A stretch of 34,463 nt of DNA from an uncultured Kiritimatiellota bacterium (lineage in GTDB: Bacteria; Verrucomicrobiota; Kiritimatiellia; RFP12; UBA1067), in assembly GCA_934675625.1 (NCBI GenBank), contig CAKURH010000034.1, forward strand, positions 1 to 34,463, read 5' to 3'. Positions 1 through 7,735 of this stretch are shown here, in pieces. A program made the position numbers and the translations under genes. Below the pieces are notes generated by a model. It did not search any database, was not told where the DNA came from, and saw nothing but the letters and a program-made list of their open reading frames with translations. Positions within the stretch are counted from its first letter, which is position 1, and each line of letters starts with the position of its first letter.

Positions 1-1638
1 CTCGGCCGCGAACTTCACCGCCGCGTACCACTCCGGCGTGTTGAAGGCGAGCGTCCCCTCCGGGACGCCCCAGCGCGCGCCGAGGCCCGCGTCGAAGAGG
101 ATCGCGCCGCCGATGCCGACCTCGGCCATCGCCTCCAGGTCGGCCGTGATGCCCTCGCGCGTCACGTTGCCCGCCATCCAGTGCCACCAGACCTGCGGCT
201 TGGCCGCGTCCGGCGGCGCGCGGAAGCCAGCCTCCAGATCGGCCGCAGATGTCATCGGCACAATCTCGTAATGCCGCCGGACGGGCTGCGCCAACTGCCG
301 CACGGCCCGCTGCTCGGCCCAGAGTGCCGCCCGGATCTCGTCATGGCGCGGCCAGTATGCAAGATAGCCGGGAATGAACGTCCGAAAATAGGCGTCCGCT
401 TCGCGCTCGTTCTTCTCAAACCAGGCGGCAAACGCGGCCACGTCGTCGACGGGCGCCTGTTTCGCAAAGAACCAGCGCGCAGAATGGTGATTGCGCAGCT
501 CCCGCTCTTTCAGGCGCAGTTCCTCGACGCGCGCGAAGACGGTCTGCGCCTGCCGATACTGCGGAGTCTTCGCGTTGAAGCCCAACCACACGCCCGCGCC
601 CAGTTCCTCCGCCGCATATGTACCGACCGTCTCGCCGTCGATCTTCAAGGCGTAGCGTCCGCGATCCAAGCCGGTGACCGTGACGGTCTCGCGGTTCAGA
701 TCCCTTTCCACCTCGAACGCGCCGACAAAGGGCAGGGCCTCCTCCGGGACGGGGAACGGGATCGACTTCGCCAGCAGGTCGAACGTGATGCCGCCGCCCT
801 TGCCAACGGAAACGTCAGTGACGGTCGCATTGACGATCGACGACGCGCGTCCGGCCTGTGCGTCAATCACGACGTCGGAGACGACGGGGCTGACGCCCTG
901 ATGCTTCAGGAACGCCCACGCCATCAGCGCATGCCCAAGCGGGCCCGGATGGACGCGGTCGATGGCCGTCGTCATGAGAGACGGATCGTCCGCACGGCGC
1001 GCCGCGATGAAGTTGCTCATCAGGGAATGCCAGTTCAGCGCATCGAATCCTTCCCGTTTCGCCATCGTCAGCACATGGCCGGCCATCAGGGAGAGGGCGA
1101 CATTGCAGCCGACCTGGTTGACGGACTGCCAACCCTTCCAGTTCGGCGGCGCGTTCGTGATGACGGCGGTGTCGTCATAGTGCGTCGGCGTGAGGCACAG
1201 GAGCTTCGCCTGCGGCGCGACGCGGCGGATTTCGGCGATCAGGTCGGACAGGTTTGCACGGTAGCGCGACAGGCACGCCGCGCGCCCGATCAGGGACTCG
1301 TCCGTCGACAGCGCCCGATACCAGCCTCGCCCGACGTCGTTCATGCCAAAGTGAACCGCCACATGCGTCGGCGCGTACGCCGCGACGTCTTCGGGAATCC
1401 GGCGGCGCGCATCCCCCGCGTTGTCGCCGCCGATGCCGGAGTTGACGAAGCGGATGTCCGCATCCGGGTAGCGTGTGCGGTAGAAGTCCGTCAAGTAGGC
1501 GTGATAGAGACCGCCATGCGTGATCGAGTCCCCTAGGAACACGACCGTGTCGCCGTCCCGATAGGGCGCGCTACGGAGCGCGTCCGGCATGAATGAGAGC
1601 GCGGCGGCAACCGCCAGAATTCGTACGTTCAGATGCAT
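1..1638 (-). CDS. Secreted SGNH/GDSL esterase fused to GH106 alpha-L-rhamnosidase (partial, runs off left edge)
   Basis: I translated the minus strand from the ATG at 1638 to base 1 and found one unbroken frame of 546 codons with no stop in the window. Residues 1-24 look like a signal peptide (hydrophobic core, then Ser-Ala before PYRD). SGNH block I is FLGDSITHGG with the nucleophile Ser38, block II is NSGIGGDN, block III is FGMND (Asn100), and block V is DRVHP (Asp227, His230), so the esterase is complete. After a beta-rich linker and a charged helical stretch, residues from about 480 give VWWHWMAGNVT followed by GITADLE and GIGGAILFD, the N-terminal signature of GH106 rhamnosidases. Family knowledge: SGNH enzymes deacetylate pectin or xylan sugars and GH106 releases alpha-L-rhamnose, so joint action on acetylated rhamnogalacturonan is a reasonable inference. 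The gene starts 13 nt after the metallophosphoesterase stop, so it belongs to the same operon. The GH106 catalytic residues lie outside the window. Confidence 0.88.
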   Translation of the reverse strand, partial: MHLNVRILAVAAALSFMPDALRSAPYRDGDTVVFLGDSITHGGLYHAYLTDFYRTRYPDADIRFVNSGIGGDNAGDARRRIPEDVAAYAPTHVAVHFGMNDVGRGWYRALSTDESLIGRAACLSRYRANLSDLIAEIRRVAPQAKLLCLTPTHYDDTAVITNAPPNWKGWQSVNQVGCNVALSLMAGHVLTMAKREGFDALNWHSLMSNFIAARRADDPSLMTTAIDRVHPGPLGHALMAWAFLKHQGVSPVVSDVVIDAQAGRASSIVNATVTDVSVGKGGGITFDLLAKSIPFPVPEEALPFVGAFEVERDLNRETVTVTGLDRGRYALKIDGETVGTYAAEELGAGVWLGFNAKTPQYRQAQTVFARVEELRLKERELRNHHSARWFFAKQAPVDDVAAFAAWFEKNEREADAYFRTFIPGYLAYWPRHDEIRAALWAEQRAVRQLAQPVRRHYEIVPMTSAADLEAGFRAPPDAAKPQVWWHWMAGNVTREGITADLEAMAEVGIGGAILFDAGLGARWGVPEGTLAFNTPEWYAAVKFAAE

Positions 1639-1651
1639 CTTCCTTCTCCTT

Positions 1652-2599
1652 TCACCAGTCCCAGCTCACGGAACGCCCGCGATGCTCGTCGACAATGGCC
1701 TGCCACGTCCGGGGGCGCTCGGCCGCAGGTCGCGGACTCGGAAAGTAATAGTCGTCCTGCACGAGCCGCAGTTCCGCATGGCCCGGCTGGGCCGTGAAGA
1801 CCGCATACCCGATGTCACCCCAGTGACCGGTTGACGGAAGGCTAGCCGTGCGGAACTCGCGCGCGTTCGCGCCCCAGCCGTCGTGATACCAGTCCGGCTG
1901 CCACAGGTGACTATGGCCATGGACATATCCGACGACAAGCGGAAATTTCATCAGTGTCTCGACAAGCGGCCGACTGAAGAGATCCATCTCGCCCAAGCAG
2001 AACCGGTTGCCGACCGTATAGTGCGACGCCACGAGCGTCGGCTTCTTCAGCCGGCGAAGTTCCGCGATCAGCCATTCCTGATGCGTGACGGACAGCGCCC
2101 CCGACACCGGCCCCATGTCCCGGTCCGGCCGGTCGTCCCGCCCCTGAAGCCCGTCCAGCATCAGCAGGTCGACGGGCCCCAGGTCAGTGCGCGTGACCAG
2201 ATGTCCGGGCAGAAGCGTCTTTGCGCGACATTCGGGCCAGGCCTCGAAAAATGCAGAGCGCCGATCGTGGTTGCCCAGTCCGAAGGAGAGCTCGATGCCG
2301 GCATCAACCAGTCGCTGAAGCAGGGGACGGGACTCGGCATACTCCGCCGGAAGCCCGCACTGATACGCGATGTCGCCGAAGACGACGGCGTTCGTCGGCA
2401 GGGGCCGCATCGCCAAGATCGAGTCAATCACGCGCGCCAAACGTTCCTTCTGATAAGAGTCGCCGGCGCGGACGTGCAGGTCGGCCAAGAAGACCGCCAC
2501 GCGTCCCGCCGTCGGCACCCGTGCCGTAGCCCCCAGGCCTTCTGCGCCCGCCACGGCCGCCGCGCCCGCAAGGAACGCCCTTCTCGTAACTGTGTTCAC
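1652..2599 (-). CDS. Secreted calcineurin-like metallophosphoesterase
   Basis: A 315-aa protein. The N-terminus TRRAFLAGAAAVAG resembles a Tat-type signal (twin Arg 6-7, then a hydrophobic stretch), so export in folded form is likely. The metal-binding motifs of the calcineurin-like phosphoesterase superfamily appear in order: D-x-H (Asp40, His42), GD (Gly75-Asp76), GNHD (109-112), a His in VASHY near residue 193, and GHSH near 228. All expected dinuclear-metal ligands are present, so it should be active as a phosphomonoesterase or phosphodiesterase; the substrate cannot be told from sequence. Its start lies 4 nt after the stop of the 1678-aa protein and its stop 13 nt before the SGNH-GH106 gene. 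This makes it the middle gene of a polysaccharide-degradation operon, where it may remove phosphate substituents (inference). Confidence 0.9.
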   Translation of the reverse strand: MNTVTRRAFLAGAAAVAGAEGLGATARVPTAGRVAVFLADLHVRAGDSYQKERLARVIDSILAMRPLPTNAVVFGDIAYQCGLPAEYAESRPLLQRLVDAGIELSFGLGNHDRRSAFFEAWPECRAKTLLPGHLVTRTDLGPVDLLMLDGLQGRDDRPDRDMGPVSGALSVTHQEWLIAELRRLKKPTLVASHYTVGNRFCLGEMDLFSRPLVETLMKFPLVVGYVHGHSHLWQPDWYHDGWGANAREFRTASLPSTGHWGDIGYAVFTAQPGHAELRLVQDDYYFPSPRPAAERPRTWQAIVDEHRGRSVSWDW

Positions 2600-2603
2600 G
2601 TGT

Positions 2604-5600
2604 TCACTCCGTCGCGATCTCCGCCCAGTAGACCTGCGCGGGGCCGTCGCCGACGAGCGTGACGACGTTCGCGCCGGGCTTCAGGTCCTTGCGGTCGAAC
2701 GTGAGGCGCAGGACGCTCTTGACCTTCTTCGGGTCGCCGTAGAGCTTGCCGAAGCCCGTGACCGTCTCGGCCTTCCGGACGACGACCGGCCGCCCGTTCA
2801 GCGTCAGGCGCAGCCCGTCCGCCGCCGGTGCCTCGGCCGTGTCGAAGCCGAACGCGAACGCCGCCGTCGAGCCTTCGGCGCTGCCGCAGTCGAACGTCAG
2901 CCGCATGCCGTCCGCGAGGCGGCGCGGCAGCTGGCAGAGAGACGCCTCCGGCACGCTGTCCGGCGCGGCGTCCGGGTAGCTGGCGATGTAGCGCTTCGGC
3001 TGCCCCGCGCGGGCAGGCGCGTCGAGGCCCTTCGTCCAGATCTCCTGACGGCACGGCGCGTAGATCGCGTTGAAGAGGTAGAGGCCGTCCGCCCCCTTCC
3101 GCGCCATCGCGTCGGCGAACCCGCGATAGCCCGCCATGTCCGTGTAGACGCGCTCATCATGCGTGCAGTCGAAGCGATCCATGCCCGGCACGATCAGGAC
3201 GCCCGGACAGCGCGCGCGCCAGTCGGCGACGTCCGTCTCGAAGTCGGCCGCATCCTTGTTGCAGGGGATGATGACGTCGACGAGACCCTCCTTCGCCCAG
3301 ACGTCCGGCTCGTAGCCAAGCGCCACGGCCTGCTCATAGCGGGACGGCAGCCGCACGCTGATCTTCGCCGAACCCGCGAGCGCCTTCACGTCACGCATGA
3401 ACCGCGTGAGGACGTGCGCCTCCTCGCGCTCATTCCCCGGCGTCAGGTGGCAGACGTAGCGCATCCAGTCGACCTCGAAGCCGTCCGGGCGATAGCGCTC
3501 CAGAAGTTCCTTCGCCATCGTCAGCGCATACAGGTAGGCCTCGGGCCGCGCGTAGTTGAGCGCGCGCATCTTCCACGCGTCGCCCGTCTTCGCGTCGGGA
3601 TACCGCCAGAACTCGGGGTGATTGCGCGTGTAGGCCACGCTGCGGATGCCCTGCAGCGTCGGGTGCGTCATGAAGTGCGTGTCGTTCATGCGCATCGAAA
3701 TCCAGAACTTCACGCCCTTCTCGCGGCAGCGGTCGCCCCAGACCCGGTACGGGTCGATCCCCGCGTCATGAAGCCGCTTGCAGTTCTCCGGCCAACGGCG
3801 CCGCGCCTCGGTCGCGAAGCAGTCCTTGAACGCGGGGTCTTCCAGCCGCTTCCAGACGGGCTCCCACGCCTTGGAGTCGTAGTTCGCGGGCTGTCCGACG
3901 GGACAGAACACCATGTCCGTGACCCGTCCGCCGTCGATGATCGAGTCGACGTAGGCGAGCAGCCCCTCGCGCGTCATCTCCGACGGGTCGCGGTGGAAGA
4001 AGTGGTCGTTGTCCTCGTTGACCATGAGCGGCTTGCCGTCGCCGGGCGTGACGAGCCGGCGCGTCTCGCGTTTGCCGACGGCGAGCCCCGCGAGCGGCAC
4101 CCCGTCGACCGCGAGCGCGGCGTCCTTCGTGACGGGCGTGAAGTCGAGCGTCAGCGTCCGCGCCTTCACGTCGTACTGCGCGTCGTGCAGGTTGACGCCC
4201 CGGCAGTCGGTGACGACCGGCGAGTCCGTGAGGCGGTGGTAGATGTACTCGACGTAGCTGCACGTGTCCATGCCCGGCCAGTCGGTGCGCAGCCAGCTGT
4301 TGAGCTTCTCGTAGCCGACGACCTCGTCGAGCTTCTCCCTCAGCCGCGCGTCCGAGCAGCCGCCGACGAGGCCGACCGTGGCGAGGACGGTGTAGCAAAG
4401 CTCGTCCTTCTCGGTCGCGCGCAGCACGTAGGGGATGTACTCGCGCTGGAGCTGCCCGACGCCCCAGTCGCGGTAGAGCGCGACGAGCGCGTTCGGGATG
4501 CCCTCGGACATGTCGAAGATCTCGCAGTCCCAGACGCGCGTGCGATCAAGCGGACGGAACTCGGCGCCGCGCGCGTCTTCGGAGAAGCCGTAGCAGAGGC
4601 CGAGCGTCTTGCGGTCGGCGAGCCCGTTGTCGCCGTAGTAGTCCTGCATGACGAAGCGCGCCATCGTCGGGCACGCCCGGCGCGCGGCGCGGTAGATCGC
4701 CTGCGCGTACTCGGCCTCGTCGCCCGCGATCTGGGCGAGGCGCGCGTACTCCATCATGCAGCCGACCTCGCTGTTGAGCATGTCGACCGTGCCGGGGCCG
4801 CCCCACTCGAGGCAGCCCGAGCAGAGGTACGCCCAGCTGTCGATCGCGTAGATGTAGCTGACGACCTCGCGCGAGACCGTGTCCCAGTTGGCCTTCACGA
4901 CGTCGGGCTGGCCGAACTGGTCGGCGAGCTTCTGGAGGCACATGACGATCATGCGCACGGTCTCGTTCGAGTCGCCGTAGATGATGCGCGAGCCGAACGC
5001 CGCCGGCTCGTAGACCGTCGAGATGTTGCGCGGCGAGTTCATGTAGATCGTGTAGCGGCGGCCGCTGAACGGCTCGCGGCGGTAGCGGCAGACGGCCTTG
5101 AAGTAGATGTCCTCCAGCGGCTCCATGAGGCGCCACGTGAGGCGGCGGCGGATGAGCCGGCGGTTCTCCTCGGTGTAGCCGTAGGGGTTCGGCGTGTTGC
5201 GGCTCATGCCCAAGAGCGACCCGTGCAAACTCAGGTTGCACGACCCGTCGTGGAGCGACGCGCCGTCCGCGTCGTTCTTCGGGTCGGCCTTGCTGCCCCG
5301 GCGGTCGGTGTACCAGTCGACCCGCACCCCGCCGCCGCAGGAGAAGTTCACCGCGTCGGCGAACTGCGAGTTGAAGAGCGCGTCGTACTTTTCGAAGCCG
5401 CTCGCGTGCGGCAGCGTCGAGAGGTCCTGGCGGGGAATGCGGATCGCCCACTCGACGCGGCTCTGGCCGTCGGCGACGAGCAGCGGCCCGTAGCGCGTGA
5501 CGAGCGACGTCCGCTTCGCGTCCGCCTCGGCGCGGAACCAGTCCGGCCCCTTCGCGCCGAGCGACGCGGCGACCGGCGGGATCGCCGCGTAGGGCCGCGT

Positions 5601-7640
5601 CGGCGTCCCGAAGGAGTCCCTCGTCTCAAGGTACTCGAAGTCGTCGCGGATCTCGACCATGCCCGCCTTCTCGTTCAGGCGGAAGCGCTCGCGCTGGGCG
5701 ACGGGGTACCTGAACGCGCGCGGATACCACTCGTTGACGCGCCGCACCGCCTCGCCGGGGATCCCCTTCGCCCAGTCCCGCGTGTCGGCCCTGCGCGAGC
5801 CCCAGATCCACGTCGGCACGATGACGCCGACGCCGCCGGCCCTGGACGCCGTGAGGCGCAGGCCGTTCACGCCGCGCGCGCCGCGCATCGTCTCGACCTT
5901 GCCGGGCACGGTCCCGAAGACGAGCATGAGCGGCGCGTCCTCGTCCGTCGCGTTCCAGAGGAGCAGCCACGGCGCGGCGAAGTCCCGGGGGTCGATCGCC
6001 TCGCCCTCGCAGACCGCAACGGTCTTGTATCCCCGCTTCGAGAGGTAGGCCGCGTAGGAGAGCGTGTTCTTGAGGTGCAGCTCGACGGTCGGCAGGTAGA
6101 CCTCCCACCGCAGGCCCGGATAGGCCATCGAGCCGTCGTAGCGCATCGTCTTGACGCCGTCCGTCGTCAGCGTGCCGCCGACGGCGAGCGGGTTGATGCG
6201 GTCGACCGCGAACGCCGTCTTGCGCGGCCCGTCGCCGGCGCGCGGCGAGGCGAGGCAGTACTGGACGCCGCCGAGCGACACCTCCAGGCGGCTCGACGTG
6301 TTCTCGACGAGGAACCCGTTGCCGACCTCCCAGCCGAAGTGGCCGAACCCGTCGTTGCCCTCCCACCAGCCGCCGAGGAAGGACGGCTTCGGGCGCGCGC
6401 GGTCGCGCTCGGGGAACGCGCGGTTCGTCAGGTGCCCGAGCAGCCGCAGGAAGAACGCGTCGCGCGCCTCCTTGCCCGGCACGAGGGACGCGCCGAGGCC
6501 GACGGACGAGTAGAGGACGCGCCCCCTGCCGGCGCGGCCCTCGACCACGGCGTCCGGCCCGCCGTCGTAGCGGAAGAGGACATTTCCCGCGTCCTTCGCC
6601 CGGACGCTGCGGAACGCCGGGAACGTCGCGTCGCTGTAGCCGCCGGCGCGCGCGAGGGGATGGCGGGCGTCCGCCGGCACGACGCGGCGGCGCGGCGGCA
6701 GGTCCTCCAGCGGGCCGTGGCCGACCGTGCACGGGAGTAGCGCCTCGACCTCCGGGTCCAGCACCTCCGTCGTCGCGTAGAGCGGCACGCCGCCCTCCGT
6801 CACGCGCGCGGCGATCCGCTTGGCGAGCGCGGCGTTCTTCCGGCAGGAGGCGTAGACGATCGCCCCCGCCTCGTCGAGGTTCGTCGTCACGACCGCCGCG
6901 CCGTCCGTCCGCTCCAGCAGGATCTCGCGGAAGCCCCAGTACTGCTGCTCGTCCCACAGGCCCTTCTTCCGCCGCGAGCGCGAGGGCTGGACGTCCTCAT
7001 TGTCGAAGGCGAAGAAGACCTTCAGCGCGTCCGGGCGGACAACGGGTGCGGGAGCCGCCTTCGCCGGCACGGCGACGAAGACGTCGTCGTCGCGGTAGGC
7101 GGCGGACTTGCTGACCTCGTTCGGGCCGCACACGCGGAAGTCCGCAACCTCGATGCCGCTCGTGCCGCCGACCGGCAGGTCAGTCGCGCCGAGCGAGAAC
7201 TTCACCTGCCGGATCTGGATGGCGCGGTCGCCGAGCCCGTAGTCGTTGTCGAGCGCGAGGACGACATCCGACCAGTTGCGGCCCGAGACGGAGATGCCGC
7301 CCGAGTTCTTCATGGACGTCTTGTCGCCGTCCGCATAGCTGACCGACACGCTCAGGCTCGCCGCCCGCCCGTCGAGGCTGCGCACGGAGAAGACGACCTT
7401 GTCGTGCGTCCACGTGTTGCGGTTGACGTTGACGATCGCGAGGCCCATCGTCTTGCCGGGCGCGTCCTTCCGCGTCGCGGACAGCTTGAACGACTGCTTG
7501 TCGATCGACTCCAGCCGGTAGTCGGCGGCCTTCTCGTTGATGGGATACAGCGTCCAGTCGACGGGCTTCTTCTTTGCGGCGTTGCCAAGCCCGGCAAAGG
7601 CCACAACGCCCAACAGCAGACATGCGATTTTCTTGAACAT
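2604..7640 (-). CDS. Giant secreted multidomain protein with C-terminal GHL10-like glycoside hydrolase domain (1678 aa)
   Basis: The protein starts MFKKIACLLLGVVAFAG with a clear Sec signal peptide and a purine-rich Shine-Dalgarno (AAAGG) upstream. Residues about 30-195 form a beta-sandwich-like region (alternating hydrophobics, carbohydrate-binding style). Residues about 205-400 read like a class I amidotransferase/ThuA-type Rossmann segment (KVFFAFDNED, GAIVYASC). Residues 400-1150 are Trp/Tyr-rich, with a helical part (DSWAYLCSGCLEWGG) that may be an alpha/alpha toroid; I do not recognise the family. From about 1206 (MVNEDNDHFF) to about 1530 is a TIM-barrel-like domain with LHDAGIDPY, WISMRMND, GFEVDWMR (near 1387) and GADGLYLFN, resembling GHL10/DUF187-type hydrolases. 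The last 150 residues are a beta domain. This C-terminal third is paralogous to the whole protein at 32797-34353. Likely a periplasmic or outer-surface glycan enzyme; specificity unknown. Confidence 0.85.
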   Translation of the reverse strand: MFKKIACLLLGVVAFAGLGNAAKKKPVDWTLYPINEKAADYRLESIDKQSFKLSATRKDAPGKTMGLAIVNVNRNTWTHDKVVFSVRSLDGRAASLSVSVSYADGDKTSMKNSGGISVSGRNWSDVVLALDNDYGLGDRAIQIRQVKFSLGATDLPVGGTSGIEVADFRVCGPNEVSKSAAYRDDDVFVAVPAKAAPAPVVRPDALKVFFAFDNEDVQPSRSRRKKGLWDEQQYWGFREILLERTDGAAVVTTNLDEAGAIVYASCRKNAALAKRIAARVTEGGVPLYATTEVLDPEVEALLPCTVGHGPLEDLPPRRRVVPADARHPLARAGGYSDATFPAFRSVRAKDAGNVLFRYDGGPDAVVEGRAGRGRVLYSSVGLGASLVPGKEARDAFFLRLLGHLTNRAFPERDRARPKPSFLGGWWEGNDGFGHFGWEVGNGFLVENTSSRLEVSLGGVQYCLASPRAGDGPRKTAFAVDRINPLAVGGTLTTDGVKTMRYDGSMAYPGLRWEVYLPTVELHLKNTLSYAAYLSKRGYKTVAVCEGEAIDPRDFAAPWLLLWNATDEDAPLMLVFGTVPGKVETMRGARGVNGLRLTASRAGGVGVIVPTWIWGSRRADTRDWAKGIPGEAVRRVNEWYPRAFRYPVAQRERFRLNEKAGMVEIRDDFEYLETRDSFGTPTRPYAAIPPVAASLGAKGPDWFRAEADAKRTSLVTRYGPLLVADGQSRVEWAIRIPRQDLSTLPHASGFEKYDALFNSQFADAVNFSCGGGVRVDWYTDRRGSKADPKNDADGASLHDGSCNLSLHGSLLGMSRNTPNPYGYTEENRRLIRRRLTWRLMEPLEDIYFKAVCRYRREPFSGRRYTIYMNSPRNISTVYEPAAFGSRIIYGDSNETVRMIVMCLQKLADQFGQPDVVKANWDTVSREVVSYIYAIDSWAYLCSGCLEWGGPGTVDMLNSEVGCMMEYARLAQIAGDEAEYAQAIYRAARRACPTMARFVMQDYYGDNGLADRKTLGLCYGFSEDARGAEFRPLDRTRVWDCEIFDMSEGIPNALVALYRDWGVGQLQREYIPYVLRATEKDELCYTVLATVGLVGGCSDARLREKLDEVVGYEKLNSWLRTDWPGMDTCSYVEYIYHRLTDSPVVTDCRGVNLHDAQYDVKARTLTLDFTPVTKDAALAVDGVPLAGLAVGKRETRRLVTPGDGKPLMVNEDNDHFFHRDPSEMTREGLLAYVDSIIDGGRVTDMVFCPVGQPANYDSKAWEPVWKRLEDPAFKDCFATEARRRWPENCKRLHDAGIDPYRVWGDRCREKGVKFWISMRMNDTHFMTHPTLQGIRSVAYTRNHPEFWRYPDAKTGDAWKMRALNYARPEAYLYALTMAKELLERYRPDGFEVDWMRYVCHLTPGNEREEAHVLTRFMRDVKALAGSAKISVRLPSRYEQAVALGYEPDVWAKEGLVDVIIPCNKDAADFETDVADWRARCPGVLIVPGMDRFDCTHDERVYTDMAGYRGFADAMARKGADGLYLFNAIYAPCRQEIWTKGLDAPARAGQPKRYIASYPDAAPDSVPEASLCQLPRRLADGMRLTFDCGSAEGSTAAFAFGFDTAEAPAADGLRLTLNGRPVVVRKAETVTGFGKLYGDPKKVKSVLRLTFDRKDLKPGANVVTLVGDGPAQVYWAEIATE

Positions 7641-7700
7641 ATTCTTATTGCCTTTCTCTCTTCATTTCCTTTTTCTCTTTTGTTTTTCCCTTTTGAATTT

Positions 7701-7722
7701 GAGATTTGAAATGTTAAATCTC
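7701..7722 (-). other. AT-rich inverted repeat between the LRR protein and the 1678-aa gene
   Basis: GAGATTT and AAATCTC are separated by 8 nt in the 95-nt gap after the LRR protein stop. On the minus strand it lies within a long purine-rich stretch (AAAGGGAAAAACAAAAGAG) leading to the start of the 1678-aa gene. There is no U-run right after the stem, so it is a weak terminator at best. It may separate the two transcripts or simply be leader structure. Confidence 0.3.
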
Positions 7723-7735
7723 CAATTGCCGTTTC

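Noticed and set aside
181..1536. Plus-strand open frame of 451 codons
   Set aside because: Antisense shadow of the SGNH-GH106 gene, whose minus-strand translation has all family motifs.
2592..6740. Very long plus-strand open frame (1382 codons)
   Set aside because: It is antisense to the 1678-aa protein. Its product is a low-complexity Arg/Ala/Val/Asp mixture typical of the shadow frame in GC-rich DNA, while the minus-strand frame has a signal peptide and domain motifs.
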